The notes: generated by a model not told the origin, from the letters alone. A stretch of 64,000 nt of DNA from Prochilodus magdalenae (GCA_024036415.1 JAMWET010006936.1:500501-564500); one strand, 5' to 3'; counted from the stretch's first letter, positions 35,500-47,560 are shown. Program-made: numbers and translations.

Positions 35500-35985
35500 C
35501 ATTGTTAGCTTTGTTTCCAAAAAAGTTTTGATAGAGTGCAAAATCTGAATAAACACTATTTACTCAACATAAAATAAAGAATTTGGACATTACATCATCT
35601 TCAGTACATAATATGACTGAAAGATCTCTATATGCATAGGGCAAAGCTAAAACCAATATTGGAAGGCCAGACATGATCCTGTAGTGAAAGTCATTGCATG
35701 GGCTCTGGAACACTTCCCAAACCATTGTCTCTAAACACAGTTTGTGCAGCATCTACAAATGCTAAAACTCTACCAAGCAAGGAAGTAACTGGATAGAAAC
35801 AGATACATAATCACCACTGCCTTCTGGGCCACTGGACCCAAGCTTGTTTCAGATTGACTGGGTTGAAGTGGAAAAGTGTCCTACAGTCCGATTCATCAGA
35901 ATGTATTTTGTTTTTGGAAATAATGGATGCTACATCCACCAAGGTAAAGAGGACAGGACCATCTATCTAGGATTTTACAACCGAC
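35500..35985 (+). mobile_element. Decayed Tc1-like element fragment
   Basis: The start (ttccaaaaaagttttgatag, ctgaataaacac) resembles the 5' terminal region of a common fish Tc1-like family. Downstream, plus-strand phrases agggcaaagctaaaaccaat and gaaaagtgtcctacagtccg encode degraded transposase including LQSDSSE, where the first catalytic Asp lies. No intact frame or 3' end remains. Confidence 0.6.
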
Positions 35986-36588
35986 CTGGTGGAATCCTAT
36001 TACAGTATCATGCCTAAATTCAGTGAGGTCTTTAGAATGACCCATTCCTTTACAGAAGTCAGTGTAAGGTCAGCATGCAATGCAAGGCGATTTTATTCAC
36101 CTGTGGCAGTGAGACTGAATGAAACACCTGAATTCAATGATTTAAAGGTGTCCCGATACTTGAGTATCTTATCTCATGCCCTTGATGTATCAAATCGATA
36201 TATGTTTTCAGTTGGCTATGAGTGGTCAGCTCCTAACATTAATATATGCATTACTCTTGCTTCTCTCTATGGCTGACAGACTTCAGCCTGACTAAGGTGT
36301 TCTGGGGCACTGCAGGGAATGTAGCGTCAAACTAAACAATGTATTTGCATTTTTCTAATGTTTGTGTTGTGTACAGCAGTCCCAATTGAAACAGGACATT
36401 TTATAGCTTGCATATTGACTTTACTCTGAGCACAGCAAAATTGTACTAGGTCAACAAATAAAGCTGGGTGACTTCCAGCCTTTAAAAACAAGGCAAAGAA
36501 ACTGGTTAGTCCAAGTTGGTATAAGCTAACCTGGTGCTGGTTGACCTGGTTGGCTAGTGAAGTCAAGCTGGTTAACCCGCATATCCGC

Positions 36589-37203
36589 ATCCTTTATGAA
36601 ACGATAATATATGGCAATGTATTGGAAAATATAGTGCAATATATTAAATAATACAATGTCATATATGGGAAACAAGTGCATATATTTTGCATATATTTAT
36701 ATAGTGATAAATATATTGTATAATACATAAGGAATTGCCGCTTTTCATATATTGTATGTATGGTAGTATAATATATATTTACTTATATTGTAATATATTT
36801 CATTTTATATGTAATAGACATCATATGTATTTCTCCATATGTGTTTGCATATATGACAATATATATAGTTTTATATATGTGAGAATATTTTCATACATAC
36901 ATGTGGCAATATACAGTATGTCTATATTCTCACATATATATAACTATATATATATTATATGTCTATTACATATAAAATGAAATATATTACAATATATAAG
37001 TAAATATATATTATACTACCATACATACAATATGTGAAAAGCGGCAATTCCTTATGTATTATACAATATATTGTAATATATTTATCACTATATAAATATA
37101 TGCAAAATATATGCACTTGTTTCCCATATATGACATTGTATTATTTAATATATTGCACTATATTTTCCAATACATTGCCATATATTATCGTTTCATAAGG
37201 GAT
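36589..37203. repeat. AT-rich foldback (long imperfect inverted repeat)
   Basis: The left arm starts atcctttatgaaacgataat and the right arm ends attatcgtttcataagggat. The arms stay complementary for nearly 300 bases to a short centre near 36890-36923, with stem gtgagaatat / atattctcac beside it. The left arm carries roughly 40 extra bases in the inner part. The foldback interrupts GCTGG-rich repeat sequence on both sides, consistent with insertion of a foldback/MITE. No clear target duplication could be fixed. Confidence 0.9.
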
Positions 37204-37339
37204 CTTAAACACATAATGGTTTTGCTGGTGACCAGCTATGCTGTTATAGTGGATTTTGACAACGTTCTGCAAGTGTATTCAACCTTAAACTGGTAGCTAT
37301 GAAAGAACCATTCCACTGAATAGATATGCCAACTGTAAT

Positions 37340-37880
37340 GTTAGTTGTTTATTAATTCAGCATAAAGTCCAAGTCTTCGAGCTGCATTGGGATTGAAATG
37401 CAACTTGAATCACTTCTGTAATTCAAGTGGTGATGAGACGGGCCATTCAGAAGAGATTATGCCTGGCTTGATAGGAATCCAAATGTTTGTTAGATTGCAT
37501 TTGCATTTGTAAACTCCTTGATGAGTGATTAATTACCTATTAGCTACAGCTAAGCATTCAGAGAATGCCAGAGGGCTGTGTATTTACTGCCATTGTATGC
37601 AATTTTCCACAAAACACTGCCAGTTTCTGTAGATTCTTAGCGGTTTAATCATCGTGAAATGCATGATTGTCTCTCTGGCCACCTCTAGCATAAAGGCTCT
37701 GGCTGCCAGGACAGGGTTAGAAGCAGCTAGCTGTGTAATTCCCATTTTTGGCAAACAGTGGGGAGAAATCCCCATATCAATTGCTGGCGTCGCTTTCTTC
37801 CATTTGTCAGTAAAAGGCCTGAACATGCTCACGTGCATTATAACAATCACACCGTATCTTGCTTATGACATGTACAGGGT
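37340..37880. promoter_or_regulatory. Candidate conserved noncoding element with octamer and homeodomain cores
   Basis: Unique-looking 540-bp block with ttgtttattaattcagc, a POU octamer-type cluster gcatttgcattt (37497-37508), and gtgattaattacctatt (37526-37542). An 81-aa plus-strand frame and an 88-aa minus-strand frame overlap here without any recognisable domain. A developmental enhancer is plausible but unproven. Confidence 0.4.
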
Positions 37881-37984
37881 TTTAGATGGTGTAGCTTAGT
37901 CTGATGTAGTTGTGTATACTGTAACTAGCTGAGAGTCACGGTTAGCATAACTAAAAGGTTTATGTGGTCCCCATGAATGTAGAG

Positions 37985-38530
37985 GAGCACATTTACATTT
38001 ACATTTACATTTAAGGCATTTAGCAGACGCTCTTATCCAGAGCGACTTACAACCGTGCTTAGTGATCTGTTGGATAATATTCCAGTTAGTAGGAAGTTTA
38101 GAGCCTAAAACTCACCACGAGCTCAGACACTGCCCGAACAGGGGGCCAGTGATGGTTGTTTTACAGAAAGGTCATTATAAGGCAACACAATGACATTGAC
38201 AAGGGACATAAGTGCAATACAACAAGATCATTAAATTGCCACACGATACACACAATTTACACCTCTACTAGAGCTCACTCGCTTAAGTGCTTTACGAAGA
38301 GATGGGTCTTCAGTCTGCGTTTGAAGACCGCGAGAGACTCTGCTGTTCTGACGCCCAGTGGGAGTTCATTCCACCATCTGGGAGCCAGGACAGAGAAGGC
38401 ACTGTACTGGTGCCCCTGCTTATCTTGCAATAGGCATTTCTCCAAGCACACTGAGCTGTCCAGGGATGTTGTTTTACAAAAGCTAGGTTAACATGAGTTA
38501 CAAGGGCTTGGAGAAACATCCTACTCCCTC
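37985..38530 (-). mobile_element. Retroposon with SINE-type 3' tail
   Basis: Read on the minus strand, the element ends with gtaagtcgctctggataaga, gcgtctgctaaatgcc, and then a tail of repeated aaatgt units (plus strand 37989-38010). This is the same tail as the SINE at 22838-23044. The upstream part (plus-strand gagatgggtcttcagtctgc, ttcattccaccatctgggag) is a different, longer body, so it belongs to another subfamily or to the partner retroelement. Confidence 0.65.
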
Positions 38531-38579
38531 CATTGCTAGTACTGTACAAAAGTGGAAGAAATAATGAGCGGGAGGGAAT

Positions 38580-39580
38580 GAAACATTATATGTGTGAATG
38601 TAGTGATCACTTCCATGGCCACCGGTGTATTAAACCAAGCACCTAGGTATGCAGACTACTGTGAAAGAATGGGTCGCTCTCAGGAGCTCAGTGAATTCCA
38701 GCATGGTACCGTGATACAATGCCACCTGTCCATGAAACAAGTCCAGTCATAAAATTTACTCACTACTACATATTCCACAGTCAACTGTCAGTGGAATTAT
38801 AACAAAGTGGAAGCAAATGGGAACGACAGCAAATCATCCACATATATTGACAGAGCGGGGTTAGTAGATGCTGAGGTGCATAGTGTGCAGAGGTTGCCAA
38901 CTTCCTGTCGAGTCAATCCCTACAGACCTCCAAAACTCATGTGCATAGAAACCCTCATGGGTTTCCATGTTCAAGCAGGTAGATCCAAGCCGTACATCAC
39001 CAAGTGCAATGCAAAGCGTCAAATGCGGTGGTGTAAAGCACAACGCCACTGGACTTAAGAGCAGTCGAGGCTTTTTCTCTGGAGCGACATATCACTGGGT
39101 TTGGTGATTGCCAGAAAACAGTACTTGTCTGGCTGCATTGTGCCAAATGTAAAGTTTGGTGGAGTGGGGGGATTATGGTGTCGGGTTGTTTGTCAGGTGT
39201 TGGACTTGACCCCTTAGTTCCAGTGAAAGGAATTCTTAATGCTTAAGCATACCATGAGATTCTGGACAATTTCATGCTCCCAACTTTGTGGAAACAGTTT
39301 GGGAATGGCAAGGGTGAGTGAGCTGAGGGATCCAGACCTCAACCCGATAGAACACTTTTGGGATGTATTAGAGCAGAGACTGCGAGCCAGGCCTTCTCAT
39401 TCAACATCAATGTCTGACTTCACAAATGTATTTCTGGAAGAATGGTCAAAAATTCCCATAAACATATTCCTAAACCTAAATTCCTAAACCTAAATTAAAC
39501 CCTATGTTTTAAGAATGGAATGTTACTCAAGTTCACATTTGTGTGAAGGCAGACAAGGGAATCATTTTGCCAATATAGTG
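38580..39580 (+). mobile_element. Tc1-like transposon with decayed transposase
   Basis: The plus strand carries a nearly full-length but broken transposase: MGRSQELSEFQHGTVI near the N-terminus (38670), a DNA-binding region with PQSTVSGIITKWK, FGGVGGLWCRV-type remnants of the FGGGGIMVWG block, and the third catalytic region DPDLNPIEHFWDVLEQRLRA (39334-39390). The 3' end ttgccaatatagtg is followed by TA (39581-39582). Frameshifts, stops and the loss of the second catalytic region make it inactive. The 5' terminal repeat is not recognisable. Confidence 0.85.
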
Positions 39581-39599
39581 TATGTAAGTGATTACAGTA

Positions 39600-40550
39600 T
39601 TAGAGTGAAAGGGTACGTTTATTGGGGAAAGCTGTACAATTGAAAGCAGGCTCTAGTACCCTGTTGGGCCACCTCAAGCCTGGATACATGATATGGCTGG
39701 GCATGTAGATATACAGGTTCCATATGGCATCCTGCTCCACATTTGCCCACATATGTTGCAGCTAGGCCTGTAGATCCTGCACACTCTTAGGCTGTTGAAG
39801 CTGTCCCTGCTGATCCCATATAAGCTTGACTGGTGATAAATCTGGCAGGCCATGGAAGTGTTGCAATCTGGTGAAGACATTCCTGGGAAACCCTTGCTGT
39901 CTGTGGGTGAGCATTATCCTGCTGATTCAGAAGCCCTTCTATGAGAGGCAACACATGTGGCCAGAGGATGTCCTGCACATATTGCTGAGCTATTAGTGTC
40001 CCTTGTATCACTACTATGTGTTCGACTGTAATATGCAATGGGTTTCCAGATCATCACACCAGCAGTTGAGGCAGTGTTCCACTCCACAACAAAGGCAGGA
40101 TTGAAGCGCTCACCATGAGGCCTACGTACTCTAACGCAATCATTACAGGATTCCAAACAGACCCTGGATTCGTTAAAGACGATAGGGTTGCAGTCTGTAT
40201 CAGTCCAGGTTTCCAGTTCACAACACCACTGCAAACGAAAGGGATGGTGGATGGCTGTCAAGGGCTGGACACATAATGGGTGGCACTGAGAGCAAATTTC
40301 CTTCTGTCCAGGCAGAGGCAGGGGTATCTAGTAAAGATGCCACCTGTGTCTGGATGGTAGACGGGAGCTGCTTGTAAGAGGATCAAATGATCCTCTCTAC
40401 TGGACTTTCTGGGCCGTCCAGAGCCAGTTTGCTGTGTGTACATGCCCTTATGCAATCAGAACATGCCTGTAATTATTTACAAATTAGTCTGAGACAAAAC
40501 TGCATGCCGAGTTTTACAGCAATCTGACATTTCTACCTGGGTGCATAGAT
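39600..40550 (-). mobile_element. Tc1-like transposon remnant, minus strand
   Basis: Minus-strand frames give, in order, GSGRPRKSSREDHLILLQ, NPIVFNESRVCLESCND (a decayed FSDESRFCL block), RRPHGERFNPAFVVEW, VIQGTLIAQQYVQDILWPHV, NQQDNAHPQTARV (second catalytic Asp in QQDNA) and TLPWPARF. These lie in different frames, so several frameshifts have accumulated. It belongs to a different Tc1-like family from the copy immediately to its left. Confidence 0.85.
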
Positions 40551-41329
40551 ATATGGGTGTACCGACGGTATAGTACAGTATACCTCTGCTGCACCTTGAT
40601 GTTAGTTCAGCTCCAATCTCAAAAAACAATGAATGGTAATGAAATGCTTGAGGAAAAGGTATAACCTTACCTTAACATTGGTTTAGAGAATAGACTTGAT
40701 TTAGCTATGTAGTAAGTCTTGGCTGGCATTTATGTTAAGCTGAAACAATAAGTCAATTATTTAATAGGGTCAAAAAATATCCTCTACTTCCATTTCCCAT
40801 GTCCCCGGGCCAACACCATTCAAATTTCTCCCCCAGTGTGCATCTATAATAAAAAGCATATTAATGTATTGCTCCTTATTAGGGATTGGAAGCATACAAC
40901 ATATCCAGCACAGCACAAAGCCTTCATTGTGCTTCACAGTTTAACATTATGTGGCTTAAATTAAACACAAAGCAGGAATGTATTTCATTTAATCTTATTG
41001 GATGTTGATTGGTTGATTGGATTGGATTGCACCGTATTGATTTAAGTCAAATGTGTTTGTTAGTTACACATGAAACATAGAATATAAGCTCAGCAGACAA
41101 AAAATGAGTCAACCTGCCTGTTTAAGGTGGTAGTAACTTCAGACTCCTGCAGATGGAGCTGCACGAGGATGATGGGGCTATACATACCTGCAGGGAGTGA
41201 ATGACGGGATTCATAGATTGAGAAGAGGTGGTGCAGTGCAGTGAATGTACAGATGTTAATGATTGGCTAAAAGAAGTGATTGCATGTGGGCATGATTAAA
41301 TTTGGAAGCGTACGGTTATACACGTCAAC

Positions 41330-41515
41330 CAGCCGTGGAAACAAATCCCAGTGAATTCTCCTCAGAATTGTGCCAGCAAAGGCATCCACCAAATCTGGCC
41401 CAAATGTGCAATTCTTTGATGCAAGTGTGTCTGAACATTGATGTGGTCTACATACAGAAACATATCCAGTTCCTGCCAAATTAAATCCCAGCTGTTATTT
41501 GTGCTCGTGGAAGTA
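41330..41515 (+). mobile_element. Tc1-like 3' fragment
   Basis: The segment aligns with 59612-59775 (ctcctcagaNttgtNccag, aaggcatccaccaaatctg, gtccagttcctgccaaat). The better-preserved partner ends in a frame resembling the C-termini of Tc1-like transposases, so this is interpreted as a solo 3' fragment. The flanking 40560-41330 shows nothing recognisable. Confidence 0.5.
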
Positions 41516-41729
41516 TTGAAGTATTGCACCAGGGGCACCCAAACATTTGCATACGCCTTTGCAAAATATGCTGTTACATAAACTATATGTTCACCTGTGT
41601 TGCTGGTTTATACATTTGAACTGAGTGGATTCCATGAATTATGTTCATTGTTATGAGGAAATATTACCACTACATAGCTAAAAGACATCAAAACACATGG
41701 TATGTATACTGATGTCTAAATCTGTTTCT

Positions 41730-42170
41730 TAAATGACCTGTCTGTCAAGTGCTTTGTCTTCTGCCACCGACCTCACCATGTCCTTCATACTCTGTTCCGG
41801 GAGGAGCCCTGTCACAAGCCTGGGATCATGTGACTTGGGCAGGAAATATGGCTGTCCTCTGCAGCAAAGGCCACGCACGGAGCAGGAGAGTTATGAGCGC
41901 TTTCACAGAATGGAGAGATGAAGCTGGAGGTCAGGGATATTGATGGAGGCCAGCCTGGGTTCCTCTTACCTCTGAGGCAGGGAGCAGGATGACAGGGGTT
42001 TTTCGTCAAACTCTTTGGCATGCAGGTTAATGTATTAATTGTCTGGTAAGTACGAGCCGGGAAGAGAGGTGTGGCTGTTCACAGATGCCGCCTTGCTGGT
42101 CTCATTTCAGAAGAATGGCAGGTGAAAGCAGAGCCATCTGGTGAGAGCGAAAGGCTTTTTTGTTTAACAC
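41730..42170. promoter_or_regulatory. Candidate conserved noncoding element
   Basis: A relatively GC-rich block (gggaggagccctgtcacaag, gccacgcacggagcaggaga, ggttaatgtattaattgtc) without repeat phrases. Open frames of 62-69 aa on both strands have no recognisable domain. It is a candidate only by exclusion. Confidence 0.3.
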
Positions 42171-42254
42171 TAACAATACCATGTGAACTTCAGTTGGCAG
42201 TTAAGGCCTAGTGAATGTAGGACTATTGTGACCTTACATGAAAAAAAGAAAAAC

Positions 42255-42345
42255 CCAGAAGGAATCAGCCGACAGGAATGAAACTTGGTGGGTGGGTTTC
42301 ACATCGTGAGACATGCAAATGATTCAAGTTTCACACCCATTAGAC
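42255..42345 (+). mobile_element. Tc1/mariner-like 5' fragment
   Basis: Matches the 5' leader of the element at 33679-34483 (aaggaatcaNccNacaggaat, ttggtgggtNggt, gtgagacatg, aatgattNaagtttcac). Only this about 90-bp piece is present. Confidence 0.65.
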
Positions 42346-43411
42346 TGGTAGGTACACACCTGTCAGTGGGGCATTGAGATAATGAACATTTTAATGATGA
42401 CAGCACGAAGGGCCTGGGCTCAGTTCCTGACTGGGACATCTTGGGTCCTGTCTGCGGCTACTTTGAATTCCTTCCACCATCCAAAGACATGAAGTCACGA
42501 ACTGCGGAGGGGGCACAGTGCATTTTCCTTGTTTGGACACCACAACGGTCTAGTGACATATTGCCACCTATTGTTTAAAGCATGATAGGCCCATCATCTT
42601 AAAGATTGCTCTTTCATCAAGCTGAAGCACCTCTAAACCAACAGTGCAAATAAAAGTCAGTGGAAGTCAAACCTAAGATCTTCTATATACTGTAACACAC
42701 AATGAAGACCGACATACGACACATCAGAGCAACTCTCCCAGAAGCATCCCACAACCATTAAAGACATAGGGCAAACAAACCAAATTATTATCATCTAATT
42801 CACAGTTGGAAACTGTAGCAAAGCTAAAGAGTCAGCTAAATGAACAACTGGATCTCCATTCCAAATCCAGGAATAAATGGAGGGCACCGCTGAGATTCTC
42901 CTGGGACCAAGGAACTCTGGCTTACTAGGTACAAGGGACTTTACAGGTTACCAAAAATGCTTACAGCAAACTTGACTGACTTGGTGTAGAGTGCTAAACT
43001 GTGCCAATATGATCTTTATAAGGTGCACTGTCCAGGCTACCCAATCAGTTACACAAGCTTTCACGTGGTGTAGCACCATTATATCTCCCTCCTGCATGTT
43101 CTACATTTCAAACCCCTAAAATGAGCCCCCAGAGAGCACAGAAGAAAAAGAAAACTGATGTTCGCCTTGTAAGTGATCTGTTTTCTTCACTCGTTATCCC
43201 CAACCACTGACTTGATGTAAGCAATAATGTGCCGTAAAATTAATGTTTCAATTTCTGGGCTTGTATTGACAGGCACAGCTAATCGATCTGCTAGTGGAGA
43301 ATATGTAACTCAACTGGATTTTACCGTGGGGCATAGCAGCACGAAGGTTTCCAACATTGAATTATTCTGTCCTATTATGCTTCTTGTTTCTGCTTATGAA
43401 TAATCTGCTTG

Positions 43412-43415
<4 letters not shown>
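42346..43415. other. Noncoding sequence with old retroelement traces
   Basis: The part 42380-42540 has faint resemblance to the retroelement tail at 46430-46650 (cttccaccatccaaagacatg). No exon was recognised, and 42541-43415 shows nothing I can name. Confidence 0.4.

Positions 43416-43492
<77 letters not shown>
43416..43492. repeat. TA microsatellite
   Basis: About 38 uninterrupted TA units. The open frames on both strands through this tract are artefacts of the repeat. Confidence 0.97.
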
Positions 43493-43495
<3 letters not shown>

Positions 43496-44738
43496 CATTC
43501 TCAACCTCATTCAGACGAGTTATCCAACCATTAATAGTATTGTTAAAGCAGACAGGCATGATTACATGGTTTTTGGTCAAATTGTCTGCCCTGAGATTTA
43601 ATCTCCTATTAAAATTCATTAAAAATATGATGAATTCAGATGTGAATAATAATATTCCTAAATCTTTATACTTTAAAAAGCTTTCTTATTTTAGAAATAA
43701 GATAGGAGATAGGAGTTAATCCTGCACAGTGTCACACCCAAACCCCACTCTGAGAGTAAACTCCTCCCTCACACATCTGATCAACATTCACTCATTAAGC
43801 CAGTCTTTAAATACCTGGACACTGACAGCGCCTCTTTGTGAGGTATTGCCACTCTGAAGTATCTTTACTGAGCTGTGGTTACATTATTTTTCTGTACTCT
43901 CTGGTTTTTGACTCTTATGCCCTTTGGTTTCTTTTCCCAAATCCAGCGACTGATTTCCCCAATGAAATTATTTGCGTTTACATCTTACTCATGTCTGTTT
44001 GTTACATGAAAAGATATGTGGCTCTGAAGAAGCTGTTAATAAGAAAAAGACATGACATTTAAAGAACATTTGTACTAAAACACTGAAGCTAGACATCTGA
44101 CATAATGCCTTATGTACTGATGAAAGAGTCTGTAATGGGATGTACATGGGTTGCGAGAAACAAGAAATGTGACCAGTTTCTAAGACTGATCTTTAGAGGT
44201 ATGAAAAAAAATCCCTGCAAGTCACATGAGACAAACTCTAGCTATAAAAGGCAAAGACAGACACATTAAATCCTGAAAAAAATTGTATTTAGTTGTTGAA
44301 GCCTAATTTTAGTATAGTATATGAGTCTGGAGAGTGACTGCTGATATTTAAACAGAACAGCAAGTAAGACCATCAGTGTTAGCTAGGTCATGGGTTAGGA
44401 AACTGCTACAATGCTAAACAGCAATAGCAAATGGGATAAAATAGCAACTGGGATAAAACCTTACTGATCTATTGGTTCTGTGAAACAGCAAGTATAAGCA
44501 TAAACCACTTCATTCCTTTGTCCTGCATTTAACTCTCAAAGAAGCTAAAGCTTTTTCATCAGCTTCTTGTTCGAGTTTTCGCATTCCACCTTAAATAGTG
44601 CAGTAGTTATATTCCAGTGCATCAGCTTCTTACTTAAAGTCCACTCCTTGATTAGTGGGAGAAGTGAGTGTTGTATGGCCACTTTGTTTATTTCCAGTTT
44701 AGAGAGCCAGGGCTTTTGTTTACCAGATTTGTTTTCCA

Positions 44739-46335
44739 CAGGGCTCTAGAGTGCGACCAATTTGGTCGCACATGCGACCTAATTTCTTAATTGTGCGACC
44801 AAAAAAAATCTGAGGTCGCACCAGTGCGACCAGCCGTTCGATGGGGAAAAAAAGAAAAAGTCTTCGCGACTCTGAAAGTCTCCCTGTGGTTAAAACAGAG
44901 CCCATTTCGTCCAATCAAAGATAGCGAAGGGCGGGAATCATTGGTATGATAGTACGTGTGTGTTGAAAGGGCGTGTGCCAGTTTGCAGGGGTGCGTTTCC
45001 CAAAAAAACCATCGTTGCAATACGTTAGCGTCATAGTTCTTGCGACGCAGGTTCCGGAATGGACATAGGTAACCACGCGTGGTAACTTACATAGTCCGAA
45101 CCATTTTAAGCGACATCGTTAAGGTTCCCAAAACCAGTTTCACCGAACGTTCGCAAAAACACTGTCGTTAAGTTGAGTAGTTGGAACTACAGCTGTAGAC
45201 CTGTGGTAGGCTTAGTTCCTGGTGTTCACGTCATCGATGACGCAGGGCGCCAGGTAACGTATCAGTAAGCTGACAATTTACATGAAATCGCGGGTACAAA
45301 CATTTATACTGTCAAAGGCTGTCAAAATTGCTGTTTATGCCACCAGTATATAATGCAATGCAAATAAAGCGGAGAAACGGATCACCTCGCTATCGCATGG
45401 CGTTTATCAGATTAGCCCACTTGCGATGTATCTAAGTAATGCAGTATCACAGATGCATAGGAAAAAGCTCCTCAATTTGTTCCCTTTAAAAGAAGCTTTG
45501 ATTACTACCATGTTCATAATGTGATGCCCATTAATAATAATACTTATATTTATTATTATTATTATATTTTTTATTAGCATTTGATTGTTGATTCTATTAA
45601 TATTATGTTGGATTTTTATAATATGAATAAAACATGGAGGTTGCCAAAATAATGTGTTCATTACCTCACAACTATCATATTTTGGTTTAATATTGCCTTT
45701 TAACACAGTTTCCCGCTGTGAAAGTCCGACGAACACATCTGGAAACATGGTGGTTCGAGCTATGGTGGTTCAAACTAACCTCCGTCGTTGTACGTGAAAC
45801 GCACCCCAGAGCAGTGAGTAGCCTAGGCCCGTCAGATAAACAGAGCGGGTGTAGCTGCGTAACCTGGGAGGATGGTGGCTCCGTGTCAGGAGCGTTGGTC
45901 CAAGCCCTTCCGGAGACGGCATCATGATACCTCCCCACTACGATCGACTCAGAGTGACAGCCTGCACTGACTGTAAGGAGTGTGGGAAGACCATGGCCGG
46001 CAGTGCGTTTTTCTAATACATTTCGAATTGAAACGCTGAAAAAGCACAATTCAAACACATTACACAGCCCAACAAGTGCACTGCCCAAGTGTTACCTTCT
46101 TGTAGAATTTGTGCTTCAAATAAAGTATGTTGCCACATTGTTAGTTAATCATTTACAAGCAATATTGCCTATATGGACAGCAGTTTGAAAAAAAAGAAAA
46201 GAAAAAGTGACATGTAAAACTGCTGCTTGTTGCAGTTTGAAAATTTGGGTGCACCTAACTTTGGTGCTGGTGCACCTAAGAAAAAACGTTAGGCGCACCC
46301 TTGCAACCAGTTCAAAAAGTTAGTCTAGAACCCTG
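44739..46335. mobile_element. hAT-like nonautonomous element with a nested insertion
   Basis: The left end cagggctctagagtgcgacc is inverted relative to the right end gttagtctagaaccctg. A 5-base direct repeat ttcca abuts both ends (44734-44738 and 46336-46340). Subterminal tgcgacc repeats at the left (four or more copies at 44752-44831) and gtgcacctaa repeats at the right are typical of hAT-like elements. No transposase frame is present. A second inverted-repeat element occupies 44988-45807 inside it. The 5-base duplication is shorter than the usual hAT 8 bp, so the superfamily is tentative. Confidence 0.75.
44988..45807. mobile_element. Inverted-repeat element nested in the hAT-like element
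   Basis: The ends ggggtgcgtttccc and gtgaaacgcacccc are inverted. The 820-bp body is rich in CpG and in short palindromic motifs (tcgttaaggttccc, gtcatcgatgacg) near the left end, and AT-rich in the middle. No coding frame of note. CAG flanks the GGGTGCG core on both sides, but a target duplication cannot be fixed. Confidence 0.7.
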
Positions 46336-46429
46336 TTCCAGCATGCTTACAGAATGATATAGTGAACCATCAAGAGATATTCTCTGAATGTGACAAAAGC
46401 TATGCTGTGTAAACTTTCTAAACATTTTA

Positions 46430-46650
46430 CCTGGGGAATTAGGAGTTTGCATGTTCTCCCTGTTTCTGTGTGGTCCAGAGACATGCAGTGAGGTGAATTG
46501 GAGATTCTAAAGTGTGTGAGTCTCTCTGTCTGCCCTACAGTGGGTTGGCGGCTTGTCCAGGGTGCTTCCTGCCTTTCGCTCATGAATGTTGGGATAGGCT
46601 CCAGCACCCCCCACCACCCAGAAGCATTAAGCAGGTTTAGAAGATGAGTG
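46430..46650 (+). mobile_element. LINE/SINE 3' tail of a common fish family
   Basis: gagtttgcatgttctccctg, then ggtgaattggagattc, gcggcttgtccagggtgctt and gggataggctccagcacccc, ending in ggtttagaagatgagtgagt. It is an uninterrupted copy of the repeat split by the LINE at 31940-32572. Confidence 0.75.
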
Positions 46651-47099
46651 AGTGAATGAAAGTGATTGAGAATTACATAAATGAGGGGTGGCCTCTTACA
46701 TAGGCACAGTCCCATGCATCTGATGGGCTGTGTCAGGTAGCGAAGTGTGTGAATGTGAAGTGTGTAAATATGAAGCGCAAAGCTGCTCAGAGCAGTGGCT
46801 CCACTTTACCCCTCTCTTCTGAATTACATTATCTATAAGCCCCGCCCACTTTTTGGTCCTGTTCCTGGGCTTTAAGCACTATTGACCTCTTGTCCACCTC
46901 TTCACTGTTAAGCCCCAACGAGTCACAAATGCTTGAGGCCTTGGCAGATATTTTTTATACCTGTATTAATGCCCACACTCATATGAAGCTCACCGTTCAT
47001 TGATGGCCTAATTTTGTGGTCCAGCAGGTGTTGAACAATGCTTCAGGTTAAGAGCTTATGGTATCCGAATAGCTTCCTTGTTTAGAAATATTTTAGATG

Positions 47100-47560
47100 T
47101 TTACATGGATGTCCACACATCGTTTGGTAGAAAATGTCCATCAAGAGATCTAAGCAAGCCCCTGCCCCTCACAGTGACCGATCCGTAGAGTAATTGAGCT
47201 AAGAGTCTCTCAAAGCTCTACTCATTTTTGGAGTGCCATCACCCCATGTGTAATTGCCATAATTGTGGTAACTTTGTATCAGTCTGAGTGGCATCAGCAT
47301 GTCAATGAGATGTCTCTCTATTGGAGAGCTCTTCCTGTTAATTAGCAGAATTGATTTCAGCGGGCCGAGAGAGCGATGTTGATACTCCTTAATCTACTAA
47401 TTAATCACAGGTGTAGGTGCAAATTGAGAGCACAACAGTTTGGACTTCATCAAAGCTGTCGATAACTATACAGCATGGCGATGTTGGTGATAATAAGGAA
47501 AGACTGATGACAATGGAGGAACAAGCCCGTTTGTTTATATAAATACTGCTCAATTCACAG
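47100..47560. promoter_or_regulatory. Candidate conserved noncoding element, homeodomain-rich
   Basis: No repeat phrases, and a dense run of homeodomain-type cores: gagtaattgagc, gtgtaattgccataattgtg (47250-47270), ctgttaattagcagaattg (47335-47353) and ctactaattaatcacagg. This is the strongest enhancer-like block in the gene-free part, but conservation must be tested. Confidence 0.45.

Noticed and set aside
37654..37899. 81-aa plus-strand frame (and the 88-aa minus-strand frame over it)
   Set aside because: Both strands are open over the same bases, no domain or splice partner was recognised, and the block reads better as noncoding regulatory sequence.
43357..43719. Open frames through TA microsatellites (also 50704-51084)
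   Set aside because: Alternating Tyr/Ile from TA repeats on both strands; simple-sequence artefacts.
45687..46088. 133-aa minus-strand frame
   Set aside because: It spans the right end of a nested inverted-repeat element and its host element, so it is not a gene.
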